Assembly: GCA_963650165.1 (NCBI GenBank)
Contig: CAVJKX010000004.1
Coordinates: 62,001-126,000 of the forward strand
From: F23-B02 sp963650165
Lineage (GTDB): Bacteria; Bacillota; Clostridia; Oscillospirales; Oscillospiraceae
Direction: 5' to 3'
DNA length: 64,000 nucleotides
Shown here: positions 42,143-49,894 of the stretch, piece after piece
Layout: every line of letters begins with the position of its first letter
Position numbering within the stretch: the stretch's first letter is position 1
Made by a program: the position numbers and the translations under genes
Notes under the pieces: model-generated
The model's database searches: none
What the model was told of the DNA's origin: nothing
Seen by the model: the letters and a program-made list of their open reading frames with translations, nothing else

Positions 42143-42180
42143 TCCGGAAGTCCGGGGCATCTGAAACCCGGACCTCCGGA
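42143..42180. repeat. Long inverted repeat in the 3' region of the CoA-transferase gene
   Basis: TCCGGAAGTCCGGG (42143-42156) pairs with CCCGGACCTCCGGA (42167-42180) with one mismatch and a 10-base loop. No T-run follows on either strand. It would form a stable 3' hairpin in the operon mRNA between the last stop codon and the terminator. The 42088-42142 stretch next to it is purine-rich and holds no gene. Confidence 0.55.
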
Positions 42181-42216
42181 ATATATGGGGGAAGAGGATA
42201 AAGAGAATAAGCTGTA

Positions 42217-43473
42217 TCAGATGAGGTTCTTTTCCCTGAGCTCGGCTATCTTTGCGTCGTCGTAGCCCAGAATACCCTTGAGTATCGAGTCAGTATCCTG
42301 ACCGAGCTTCGGAGCGCCGCGCCATACCTGGCCGGGGGTGCCGGACAGCTTGGGAACGATGCCGAAAGCGGTGATGTCCTTGTCGAGGGTCTGATCGTGG
42401 TATTCGATGAAGTCTCCGCGGCTCTGATAGTGGGGATTCTCCAGGCAGTCCTTTGCGCCCATTACGCGGCTGCAGGGAACTTTGAATTTTGCCATTGCGT
42501 CCTCGATCTCCTGTGCGGTGTGAGCTGCGCACCACTCGATGACCTTTGCGTCGAGCTCGCGACCCTTTTCGGAGGCGACGGCCTCGATGCCGGAGGAGCA
42601 ATCCTTGTAGTTGAAGTACTCAAGGTCGAAGCCGAGTGCCTGAATGGCTCTCTTGTAGACGCCGGGGCCGAATGCGCCGACCGCAACATCGTAGCCGTCC
42701 TTGGACTTGAACAGACCGTAGGGCTGGAACGCCGCGGACTTGTTGCCCGAGCGGCCGTTCTGGCGGCCTGCCATGGTGTAGGAGGTGTACAGGTCGCAGC
42801 AGTAGCTTGCCTGGACCTCGAACTGTGCAACGTCGACTACCTGACCCTTGCCGGTCTTGAGGACGTTGATATATGCCGCCAGCACGCCGAATACGGCTGC
42901 GTATGCGGAGGTGAAGTCGTTGAGCCAGGGCTTGCCGACGACGGGGTCGCCGTCCTTTTCGCCGTTGAGGCCCATCCAGCCGGAGAATGCCTGACCGATC
43001 ATGTCGTAGGAGGCTCTGTCGCAGTACTCGGGCAGACCGCCGAATGCGGGGTTGCCGTAGCCGCTTATGTGGGCGATGATCAGACGGGGGTTGACCTCGA
43101 GCAGATCCTCGTCGCGGATGCCGAGCTTCTCGAGCCAGACCATGTTCTCCATGAACACGTCGGCTTCCTTGATAAGGCCGTAGAACAGCTCCTTGACCTC
43201 GGGGTGCTTGAGGTTGAGCTCAAGGGAGAGGGAGAGCTTGTTGCGTCCGTCCTGCGCCCAGGAGGTGCTGACGACCTTGTCGTCTTCCTTTGCGAAGGGG
43301 GCGAGAACGCGGAGCGTGTCGCCAACGCCGGGACGCTCGATGTGGATGACCTCTGCACCGAAGTCAGCCAGCAGAGTCGCGGCGAAGGGCATTGCTATGA
43401 GAGAGCCGGTGTCTATAACGCGCATTCCTGCGAAAGGACCGTATCCGGGAATAAGAGATTTACGTTCACTCAT
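42217..43473 (-). CDS. Class III (CaiB/BaiF-type) CoA-transferase
   Basis: The 418-residue protein has the family III start (GPFAGMRVIDTGSLIAMPFA), the acidic catalytic region around ASYDMIGQAFSG, and the long C-terminal lobe. Such enzymes move CoA between carboxylic acids, as in carnitine (CaiB), formate-oxalate, or phenyllactate (FldA) metabolism. It follows etfA by about 40 bp in an operon with an acyl-CoA dehydrogenase. It probably activates the acid that is then reduced or oxidised. The substrate cannot be settled from sequence. Confidence 0.92.
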   Translation of the reverse strand: MSERKSLIPGYGPFAGMRVIDTGSLIAMPFAATLLADFGAEVIHIERPGVGDTLRVLAPFAKEDDKVVSTSWAQDGRNKLSLSLELNLKHPEVKELFYGLIKEADVFMENMVWLEKLGIRDEDLLEVNPRLIIAHISGYGNPAFGGLPEYCDRASYDMIGQAFSGWMGLNGEKDGDPVVGKPWLNDFTSAYAAVFGVLAAYINVLKTGKGQVVDVAQFEVQASYCCDLYTSYTMAGRQNGRSGNKSAAFQPYGLFKSKDGYDVAVGAFGPGVYKRAIQALGFDLEYFNYKDCSSGIEAVASEKGRELDAKVIEWCAAHTAQEIEDAMAKFKVPCSRVMGAKDCLENPHYQSRGDFIEYHDQTLDKDITAFGIVPKLSGTPGQVWRGAPKLGQDTDSILKGILGYDDAKIAELREKNLI

Positions 43474-43512
43474 TTTAATTAGCTCCTTTTCAGATAATTT
43501 TAAAAGCGTTTT

Positions 43513-44508
43513 TTACTTTCTTTTCTTTATCTCCTCGATTATTGCCGGCACGAGGCTGCGGTAATCGGCAACGGCGCCGTAGTGGGAGATATCGAAGATG
43601 GGAACGCCGGGGGTGTGGTTGATGCTGATGATGCACTTGGAGTTCTGCATACCGACCTGATACTGAACGGAACCGGAGATGGCGATGTTTATGATGTGAT
43701 CGGGCTTTACGGTAGCGCCGGACTGACCGATCTGCTCCTCGTGGGGCAGCCAGCCGTTATCGACCAGCGGCCTGGAAGCCGCGACCTGACCGCCGAGAAG
43801 CTCCGCAAGCTCGCCGAGCATCTTGAGGTCGTCCTCGCTCTTTATGCCGCGTCCGCCGCAGACAAGCAGATCCGCCTTGTCGATGGGCTCACGGTCGGAG
43901 ACCTTCTGAGTTACCTCAAGGACCTCATAGCAGTCCTCTGCGCAGACGCTGACGCTCTCGGTGATGACCTCGCCCTGACGGCTCTCGTCGGCCTCGAGGG
44001 GAACGAACATCTTGGGACGCACGGTCGCCATCTGCGGACGGCACTCGAGAATGACGATGTGAGCCAGGATGCTGCCGCCGTATGCGGGAGTGGTCTGGTA
44101 GAACACGTCGTCCTCGTCGTAGCCGAGGTCTATCGCATCGGCGGTGAGGCCGGTCCTGAGGGAGACCATCACGCGGGGAGCGAAATCGCGGCCGAGGCTC
44201 GTTGCGCCGTAGAGAATGATCGAGGGCTTGTACTTTTCGGCAAGCTTGGTCATTGCCTGCTGATAGGGGCGTGCGCTGTAGCTCTCGAGCGCGGGATCCT
44301 CCGCGACGATGACCTTGTCGGCACCGTGTGCGATGAGGGTCGAGGCCAGAGCCTTGACGCCGTTTCCGAGAAGAATCGCGTAAATGTCCTCGCCGTTGTG
44401 AGCCTTCAGCTCCTGAGCCTTAGCCAGAAGCTCGAGAGTTACGTGGTTGAGAACACCGTTCTGCTGCTCGGCAAATATCCATATGCCTTTGTAATCTTCC
44501 TTTGCCAT
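43513..44508 (-). CDS. etfA: Electron transfer flavoprotein alpha subunit
   Basis: The 331-residue protein has the EtfA FAD-binding segment ISGSVQYQVGMQNSK near its end and the domain order of the family. With EtfB it carries electrons to or from the acyl-CoA dehydrogenase encoded upstream. Whether the pair is of the NADH-dependent bifurcating type is not clear from reading alone. The start follows GAGGAGG by 7 bases. Confidence 0.95.
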   Translation of the reverse strand: MAKEDYKGIWIFAEQQNGVLNHVTLELLAKAQELKAHNGEDIYAILLGNGVKALASTLIAHGADKVIVAEDPALESYSARPYQQAMTKLAEKYKPSIILYGATSLGRDFAPRVMVSLRTGLTADAIDLGYDEDDVFYQTTPAYGGSILAHIVILECRPQMATVRPKMFVPLEADESRQGEVITESVSVCAEDCYEVLEVTQKVSDREPIDKADLLVCGGRGIKSEDDLKMLGELAELLGGQVAASRPLVDNGWLPHEEQIGQSGATVKPDHIINIAISGSVQYQVGMQNSKCIISINHTPGVPIFDISHYGAVADYRSLVPAIIEEIKKRK

Positions 44509-44520
44509 ATCAGCACCTCC

Positions 44521-45306
44521 TCAGACAAGATGCTCGCTTGCGAGCATATCAACGAACTGGACTGCCATTTCCTCGGCAGAGCCTTCAAAGTATTTGGTAT
44601 CGGTATTGCGCTTGGGCGGCTCGAAAACCTTCTTGGTGGAGGAGGGGGAGCCGGGGATGCCGGTGCGGGTGGTGTCGGCCTCGAGAGCCTCCGCATTCCA
44701 GACCGTTCTGGGCTTTTTGAGCGCCTTCATGATGTTGATGGGGGTCGCGTAGCGCGGGGTGTTTATCTCGCCGCATACGGTGACCAGTGCGGGGAGCTTT
44801 GCTCTTACGCGCTGGGTGCAGTCCTCAAGATTGCGGTCGCATACTACCCAGCCGTCCTGCACGTCGATGCTCGTTGCGAGGGTGATCTGCGGGATGTTGA
44901 GGTAAGCTGCGGCTGCGGGGCCGGTCTGTGCGGTGTCGCCGTCAACGGCGTGGCGGCCGAACAGCAGCAAGTCGTAGTCGCCGATCTTCTCGGCGGCCTT
45001 TGCGAGGGTGTATGCCGTTGCGAGGGTGTCCGCACCGCCGAATGCGCGGTCGGACAGCAGGTATGCCTCATCGCAGCCGAGAGCAAGGGCCTTTTTCAGC
45101 ACGTCCTCAGCCTGCGGGGGACCCATGCTTATCGCAGCGACGGTAGCGCCGTACTTTTCCTTGAGCTGTATCGCCGCCTCAACGGCGTTCGCGTCGAGGG
45201 GGTTTATCATGCTCTGCACGCCCTCGCGCTTGAGGTTGCCGGTTTTGGGATCGAGCTTAACGTCGTCCGTATCGGGAACCTGCTTGACAAAAACCAATAT
45301 CTTCAT
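44521..45306 (-). CDS. etfB: Electron transfer flavoprotein beta subunit
   Basis: The 261-residue protein has the EtfB start MKILVFVKQVPDTDDVKLD and the nucleotide-binding segment GRHAVDGDTAQTGP. It pairs with the EtfA encoded 12 bp downstream. Its gene starts 19 bp after the acyl-CoA dehydrogenase stop. A short C-terminal arm that clasps EtfA is present. Confidence 0.95.
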   Translation of the reverse strand: MKILVFVKQVPDTDDVKLDPKTGNLKREGVQSMINPLDANAVEAAIQLKEKYGATVAAISMGPPQAEDVLKKALALGCDEAYLLSDRAFGGADTLATAYTLAKAAEKIGDYDLLLFGRHAVDGDTAQTGPAAAAYLNIPQITLATSIDVQDGWVVCDRNLEDCTQRVRAKLPALVTVCGEINTPRYATPINIMKALKKPRTVWNAEALEADTTRTGIPGSPSSTKKVFEPPKRNTDTKYFEGSAEEMAVQFVDMLASEHLV

Positions 45307-45325
45307 TTCGATCTCTCCGATTCAA

Positions 45326-46459
45326 TTACTTTGCGAGGACAGCGCCGCTGATGACCATGCGCTGGATCTCGCTGGTGCCTTCGCCGATCTCGAGCAGCTT
45401 TGCGTCGCGGTAGAAGCGCTCGACGTGGAACTCACGGCTGTAGCCGTTGCCGCCGAGGACCTGGATGCACTCGTCGCAGATCTCGCAGCACCACTTGGAG
45501 CTCATGAGCTTGAGCATTGCGGCCTCTACGGTGTGGCGCTGACCCTCGCTCTTCATCTGGGCGGTATCCCATACCATCAGATCCATTGCGCGGATCTTTG
45601 CCGCCATGTCGGCGAACTTGAATGCAACGCCCTGGTACTTTGCGATGGGCTTGCCGAAGGTGACGCGCTCGTTTGCGTAGTTCTTTGCGACCTCCATTGC
45701 ATGCTGCGAAAGGCCGGATGCAATAGCGCCGATGGAGATGCGCGCGCCGTCAAGAGCCATCATTGCGATCTTGAAGCCTGCGCCTTCCTTGCCGACCAGT
45801 GCGTCTGCGGGAAGCTTGATGTTGTCGAAGCTCAGCTCGCAGGTAGCGCTGCCGCACATGCCCATCTTGTGCTCGAACTTACCGACGGTCAGACCCTCCG
45901 CGTCCTTGGGGACGATGAAAACGCTGATGCCCTTGGCGCCCGCTTCGGGATCGGTCTTGGCCATGATCAGGTAGTAGTCTGCAACGCCGGAGTTGGTGAT
46001 CCACGCCTTGCCGCCGTTGAGAACGTAGCTGCCGTCGGCCTGCTTTGCGGCAACGGACTTGATCGCGGCCGCGTCGGAGCCTGCGTTGGACTCGGTCAGG
46101 CCGAATGCGAAGATCTTGCCTTCCGCCGCGAGGGGGAGGTAATGATTTTTCTGCTCCTCGGTGCCGTGAACATAGATCATGTCGGCAGCCAGCCAGTCGG
46201 CGTCAAGGAACAGAGCAACGGAAGCGCTGCCCTTTGCGATCTCGTTGATGACGATCTCGCTCATGACTGCGTCACCGCCGCCGCCGCCGTACTGCTCGGG
46301 GAGGTGAATGCCCATCAGGCCTGCTTCGCACAGCTTCTTATGAACGCCCCAGTCAAAACCGTTTTCGTCCATCCATTTGTCGCGGGGCTCGACCTCGTTT
46401 TTGGTGAACTCTCTAACCATGTCACGGATCATGATCTGCTCTTCTGTGAACTTGAACAT
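45326..46459 (-). CDS. Acyl-CoA dehydrogenase (operon with ETF)
   Basis: The 377-residue flavoenzyme has the substrate/flavin motif TESNAGSDAA, the FAD-contacting AWITNSG and the C-terminal catalytic glutamate in IGEGTSEIQ. In anaerobes such enzymes coupled to Etf often work as enoyl-CoA reductases. I chose the ATG at 46459 because AAGGAG lies 10 bases before it, while the in-frame ATG at 46480 precedes that site. A strong promoter lies about 150 bp upstream and two palindromes lie in the leader. Confidence 0.95.
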   Translation of the reverse strand: MFKFTEEQIMIRDMVREFTKNEVEPRDKWMDENGFDWGVHKKLCEAGLMGIHLPEQYGGGGGDAVMSEIVINEIAKGSASVALFLDADWLAADMIYVHGTEEQKNHYLPLAAEGKIFAFGLTESNAGSDAAAIKSVAAKQADGSYVLNGGKAWITNSGVADYYLIMAKTDPEAGAKGISVFIVPKDAEGLTVGKFEHKMGMCGSATCELSFDNIKLPADALVGKEGAGFKIAMMALDGARISIGAIASGLSQHAMEVAKNYANERVTFGKPIAKYQGVAFKFADMAAKIRAMDLMVWDTAQMKSEGQRHTVEAAMLKLMSSKWCCEICDECIQVLGGNGYSREFHVERFYRDAKLLEIGEGTSEIQRMVISGAVLAK

Positions 46460-46490
46460 TTTCTTCAGGCTCCTTTTCATAAAAATAATG

Positions 46491-46502
46491 TGTTACATAA
46501 CA
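46491..46502. promoter_or_regulatory. Inverted repeat TGTTA-CA-TAACA, candidate operator
   Basis: TGTTACATAACA lies in the leader of the dehydrogenase operon, about 32 bp before its start codon. Its half-site is shared with the second palindrome at 46536-46551. Confidence 0.45.
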
Positions 46503-46535
46503 GTTCGTACTTTGTGGGATATTTAAGGTTTAACT

Positions 46536-46551
46536 GTTACAATGCTGTAAC
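46536..46551. promoter_or_regulatory. Inverted repeat GTTACA-ATGC-TGTAAC, candidate operator
   Basis: This perfect 6-bp inverted repeat shares the GTTACA half-site with 46491-46502 and lies 45 bp from it. It is a likely target of the divergently encoded regulator, which is inference. Confidence 0.5.
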
Positions 46552-46609
46552 TACTTGAGGAATACAGCCTGCTGCCAGGCCAACCCTTTTGCTGTGAAAA
46601 TAATAACAT

Positions 46610-46638
46610 GACTGCAACAGAGTGTCAACACCAAAAAC
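46610..46638 (-). promoter_or_regulatory. Promoter of the acyl-CoA dehydrogenase operon
   Basis: On the minus strand TTGACA (46633-46638) and TATTAT (46610-46615) are separated by 17 bp. The predicted leader is about 145 nt and contains the two inverted repeats. Confidence 0.7.
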
Positions 46639-46803
46639 AAAAAGTTAATCGTTTTCGGCTTTCTGCCATATTCACGTCCAAAAATTAGCAAACGAGGGGC
46701 AATATTCTACAACAGATTACCACTGAATAGGGTGCTCAAAAAGAAAGTGTTTTATTCTGTTATAATATTAACTTGAAATTTATGAACAAATATCTGAAAA
46801 TGC

Positions 46804-46832
46804 TTGCTATAAGCGGCTCTTGTCGGTATAAT
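46804..46832 (+). promoter_or_regulatory. Promoter of the YtoI-like regulator
   Basis: TTGCTA (46804-46809) and TATAAT (46827-46832) are separated by 17 bp, 35 bases before the regulator start. The rest of the 407-bp divergent gap (46639-46803) is AT-rich and holds no gene that I can see. Confidence 0.65.
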
Positions 46833-46866
46833 AACCGTACAGATATAAAAGGGCGTGGGATTTGCA

Positions 46867-48168
46867 ATGTCAATAAAAAATGAGCTGATACTGTCATATA
46901 TAAAAGAGCTTGAAGCGGGGACGAAGATATCCGTCCGCCGCCTGGCCGACACGCTGGATGTGAGCGTCGGCACGGTGTACAAGGCGATAAAGGATGCCGA
47001 GGCGCAGGGCCTTGTCGTAACAAAGCCGAAATCGGGCACGTTCAAGATAGATTCTGACGTTTCCGGAGACGCAGAGCCTATAAGCTTAAAGCGCGCGGCG
47101 AAGCTTCTCGGACTTACAATGATAATAGACCCCTCGGATGCCGACAGGATGATCGGCCGCATTATAATATGTGACGGCGGCGAGGAGCAGCTGCGCAGAA
47201 CTCTGTCAAAGAACGCGAAGGATAATATAAACGTCCTGTGCATGGTCGGCGACAGACCGGATATGCAGTCGCTGATCATCGAGCTTGGAGCAAACCTCAT
47301 GCTCACGGGCGGGGCGAGCGCGGCGCCGCTCACGCTCATGTATGCCGAGCGCAGCGGACGCGCGGTTATAAGCGCCCTGCAGGACAGCAGAACGGTCATG
47401 CTGCTGCTCGAAAAGCTGCGCACGCCGTTTACCGAGAGCCCGGATGAGGCTCAGGCGTGGATGAAGATGCCGCAGTACCTGTACAGCAACGACGTCGTTG
47501 CCGACTGGCACAAGCTCTGCGAGGATATATCCATCCAGACCTATCCCGTTGTCGACGAAAATCTTCGCCTGTGCGGTGCGCTTGACGTTCCGAGAGCCTT
47601 TGCGGCAAACCCGTCGCAGCGCATATACGGCATTCTGCGCCCCGACGGGCAGTGTCTGCACTTTGACTGCGAAACGCCCATGACGAAGATAGCCGAGGAT
47701 ATGCTCATCTCCGGCAACGGCATCGCGGCGGTGACCGACGGCGACAAGGTCAGCGGAGTCCTGGACACGAGCGACGTTCTTCGTTATTTCATGTTCTCCG
47801 GCCGCAGCGGCGGAGTGCCGATGTTCGAGTCCTTTCTCGAAGCGTCGGACGTTTCGGAAACGGAGGGCGAGAAATATTATAACATACGCATACCCAACAG
47901 GGGACTGGCCGATCCCTCGGAGTTTACGCTGCCGGTCGTGCTGACGGCGGCACTGCGCCACGCCGGCGAGATACTCGGCGAGGGCTGCGTTATCGAAAGC
48001 GGAACGTTTTTTGCGTCAAAGAGCATCGGCGTTCACGAAAGCCTCATGCTGTCCAGCAAGCTCACGCGGCGCGGCGAGCTCGGCTGCACGCTCGAGGAGG
48101 AGATATTCGACGACAGCTGCTCGTATACCAAGGCCATACTCATGTTTACGGCAAAGCAAGGAGAGTAG
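46867..48168 (+). CDS. YtoI-like regulator: winged HTH, DRTGG, CBS pair and hotdog domain
   Basis: The 433-residue protein starts with a GntR-like winged helix (KISVRRLADTLDVSVGTVYKAI, about residues 20-45). A DRTGG-type domain follows (MVGDRPDMQSLIIELGANLMLTGG near residue 130), then a CBS pair and a C-terminal hotdog domain. This order is that of Bacillus YtoI. Hotdog domains bind acyl-CoA (as in FapR), and CBS domains bind adenine nucleotides. It may therefore sense acyl-CoA and energy state and control the divergent dehydrogenase operon, which is inference from placement. It lies 6 bp before a second acyl-CoA dehydrogenase gene. Confidence 0.8.
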   Translation: MSIKNELILSYIKELEAGTKISVRRLADTLDVSVGTVYKAIKDAEAQGLVVTKPKSGTFKIDSDVSGDAEPISLKRAAKLLGLTMIIDPSDADRMIGRIIICDGGEEQLRRTLSKNAKDNINVLCMVGDRPDMQSLIIELGANLMLTGGASAAPLTLMYAERSGRAVISALQDSRTVMLLLEKLRTPFTESPDEAQAWMKMPQYLYSNDVVADWHKLCEDISIQTYPVVDENLRLCGALDVPRAFAANPSQRIYGILRPDGQCLHFDCETPMTKIAEDMLISGNGIAAVTDGDKVSGVLDTSDVLRYFMFSGRSGGVPMFESFLEASDVSETEGEKYYNIRIPNRGLADPSEFTLPVVLTAALRHAGEILGEGCVIESGTFFASKSIGVHESLMLSSKLTRRGELGCTLEEEIFDDSCSYTKAILMFTAKQGE

Positions 48169-48174
48169 AAAGCG

Positions 48175-49314
48175 ATGTATTTATATAATGAAAGGCAGAA
48201 GGCACTGAAGGATAAGACCGGCCGCTTTGTCCGCGAGGAGGTCATGCCCTCGGCTCAGGAGCTCGATAAAAACGGAGCCTTCCCGGCGCAGCTGATAAAG
48301 CGCTGCGGCGAGCTCGGCCTCGTGTCGCCCGAGCTCATGAGCGGCGGCAGCTACAGAGCCTCGGATATGTGCGTCATATTGCAGGAGCTTGCACGCGGCA
48401 GCGCCTCGCTTGCGCTCGCCCTCGTTCCGCATATTCTCGCCTGCGATATTATGAACGCGGGCGCCTCGCGGAAGCTCGGAACGGAGATCCTCGAACCGGC
48501 CTTCGGACTCAATAAGCTCATAGCCTATGCCATAAGCGAACAAAGCGGCGGCTCCGATGTCCTCGGCATCAACACGACCGCCATACGGCTCGGCGGCGAA
48601 TGGGTCATAAACGGCTCTAAATCGTGGATAACGGCTGCCGGCAAGGCCGACGGCTATATAATAGCCGCGCGCACGGCGCTCACGGGCCGCAGCCGCGACA
48701 TAAGCCTTTTTTACGTCGATGCCCAGGCCGAGGGACTGACTGCCGACTCAGGCTCGCGCATGATCGGGCTCAACAGCTGCCCGACAGGCCGCCTTACTTT
48801 CAATAACTGCCGCATACCGGGCGAAAACATCATCGGCGAGGAAAATCAGGGTTACGCGCTTTTAAAGCCCACGCTTCAGCTCGGCCGTCTTGCCGTGGCG
48901 TCTATAGCAGCCGGAATAGCGGGCAGAGCGCTTGAGCTTGCAAACAACTACTCGACCGAAACGGGCAAGTACGGCCGCAACCTCTCGTCGTATCAGGGCA
49001 TCGCCTTCATGCTTGCCGAGATGTACGCAAAGCTGTCTGCGTCGGAATGCATGATATTCTGCGCGGCGGAGCAGTATGACGCCAAGGACCGCCAGACCTC
49101 GACGGATATTGCCGCGGCAAAGCTGATGAGCACCGAGCTTGCCTGCCAGATATGCAAGAGCGCGCGCCAGATCCACGGCGCAAACGGCCTCTCCTCCGAT
49201 TTTGAGGTCGACCGCTGCTTCCGCGATTCACAGATGCTCACCATCGCCGAGGGTACCTCGGAGATATGCAAGATAATAATTTCAAACGCCGTTATAAACT
49301 CGGCGGGAAAATGA
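48175..49314 (+). CDS. Second acyl-CoA dehydrogenase
   Basis: The 379-residue protein has the family motifs SEQSGGSDV, SWITAAG and the catalytic-glutamate region IAEGTSEI. It is clearly diverged from the dehydrogenase of the neighbouring operon (45326-46459). Sharing a transcription unit with the YtoI-like regulator, it probably acts in the same pathway, perhaps on a second acyl-CoA or as a partner subunit. A strong terminator follows within 10 bases. Confidence 0.93.
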   Translation: MYLYNERQKALKDKTGRFVREEVMPSAQELDKNGAFPAQLIKRCGELGLVSPELMSGGSYRASDMCVILQELARGSASLALALVPHILACDIMNAGASRKLGTEILEPAFGLNKLIAYAISEQSGGSDVLGINTTAIRLGGEWVINGSKSWITAAGKADGYIIAARTALTGRSRDISLFYVDAQAEGLTADSGSRMIGLNSCPTGRLTFNNCRIPGENIIGEENQGYALLKPTLQLGRLAVASIAAGIAGRALELANNYSTETGKYGRNLSSYQGIAFMLAEMYAKLSASECMIFCAAEQYDAKDRQTSTDIAAAKLMSTELACQICKSARQIHGANGLSSDFEVDRCFRDSQMLTIAEGTSEICKIIISNAVINSAGK

Positions 49315-49320
49315 GCTCAG

Positions 49321-49358
49321 GGCAGTACCCGTTTCACCGAAACTGGTACTGCCTTTTT
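49321..49358 (+). terminator. Rho-independent terminator
   Basis: GGCAGTACC (49321-49329) pairs with 49345-49353 and an inner stem GTTTC/GAAAC closes the loop. Five T residues follow. It separates the acyl-CoA island from the division cluster. Confidence 0.9.
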
Positions 49359-49379
49359 CTGCGTGTCACCAAAATGTTC

Positions 49380-49408
49380 TTGAATTTTCTCCTGCCAGCC
49401 TCTATAAT
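49380..49408 (+). promoter_or_regulatory. Promoter of the division and cell-wall cluster
   Basis: TTGAAT (49380-49385) and TATAAT (49403-49408) are separated by 17 bp. The expected start of transcription falls on the MraZ-box array. Confidence 0.75.
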
Positions 49409-49410
49409 CA

Positions 49411-49445
49411 AAAGTGAAGTGGTGCAAAGTGGTGCAAAGTGCATC
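49411..49445. promoter_or_regulatory. MraZ operator: AAAGTG repeats with 10-bp period
   Basis: Direct repeats GAAGTGGTGC, AAAGTGGTGC and AAAGTGCATC start at 49416, 49426 and 49436, with a further AAAGTG at 49411. MraZ is known to bind AAAGTG-type or TGGGN-type direct repeats near its own promoter with this spacing, so this is very probably the autoregulatory operator. Confidence 0.8.
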
Positions 49446-49476
49446 GAATTTGCGTGAAAAAACGGAGGTGAGCGCG

Positions 49477-49893
49477 TTGACAGGCGAATACAGGCACAGC
49501 ATCGACAGCAAGGGCCGGGTGTTTATCCCCTCGAAGCTGAGGGACGAGCTTGGCGACGTGTTCTACATAACGCTTTCCATGGACGACTGCCTGTCGGTGT
49601 ACAGCGCGGAGAGATGGAAGGAGTTTTCCGACAAGGTGAACGCCATGAGCTACGTCAAGCAGCGGAAAATGCGCCCGCTTTTTGCGTATGCCGCGCGGTG
49701 CGAGCTTGACAGTCAGGGCCGCACGCTCATTCCGGCGCATCTGCGCGAGTATGCGCATTTGACGAAAAGCGTGGCCGTGATCGGCTGCAACAACCATGCC
49801 GAGATATGGGACGAGGCAAGCTGGACCAAGCTCTCGGAAAACGAGATAAGGCCGGAGAATATAGCGTCCGTTATGGACGAACTGGAGTTTTGA
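49477..49893 (+). CDS. mraZ: Transcriptional regulator MraZ
   Basis: MraZ is an AbrB-fold, ring-forming DNA-binding protein that controls the dcw cluster. The 138-residue product has two SpoVT/AbrB-like repeats, with GEYRHSIDSKGRVFIP at the start and CELDSQGRTLIPAHLRE in the second half. The start is a TTG at 49477: GGAGGTG lies 6 bases before it and the protein then begins (M)TGEYRHS as in the family. In-frame ATG and GTG codons further upstream lie in the operator or on the ribosome binding site. An array of MraZ boxes lies immediately upstream. Confidence 0.95.
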   Translation: MTGEYRHSIDSKGRVFIPSKLRDELGDVFYITLSMDDCLSVYSAERWKEFSDKVNAMSYVKQRKMRPLFAYAARCELDSQGRTLIPAHLREYAHLTKSVAVIGCNNHAEIWDEASWTKLSENEIRPENIASVMDELEF

Positions 49894-49894
49894 T

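Noticed and set aside
42217..46459. Naming the operon as carnitine (cai) or phenyllactate (fld) metabolism
   Set aside because: The CoA-transferase, Etf and dehydrogenase fit several pathways, and the deciding hydratase, dehydratase or transporter genes are absent from the window.
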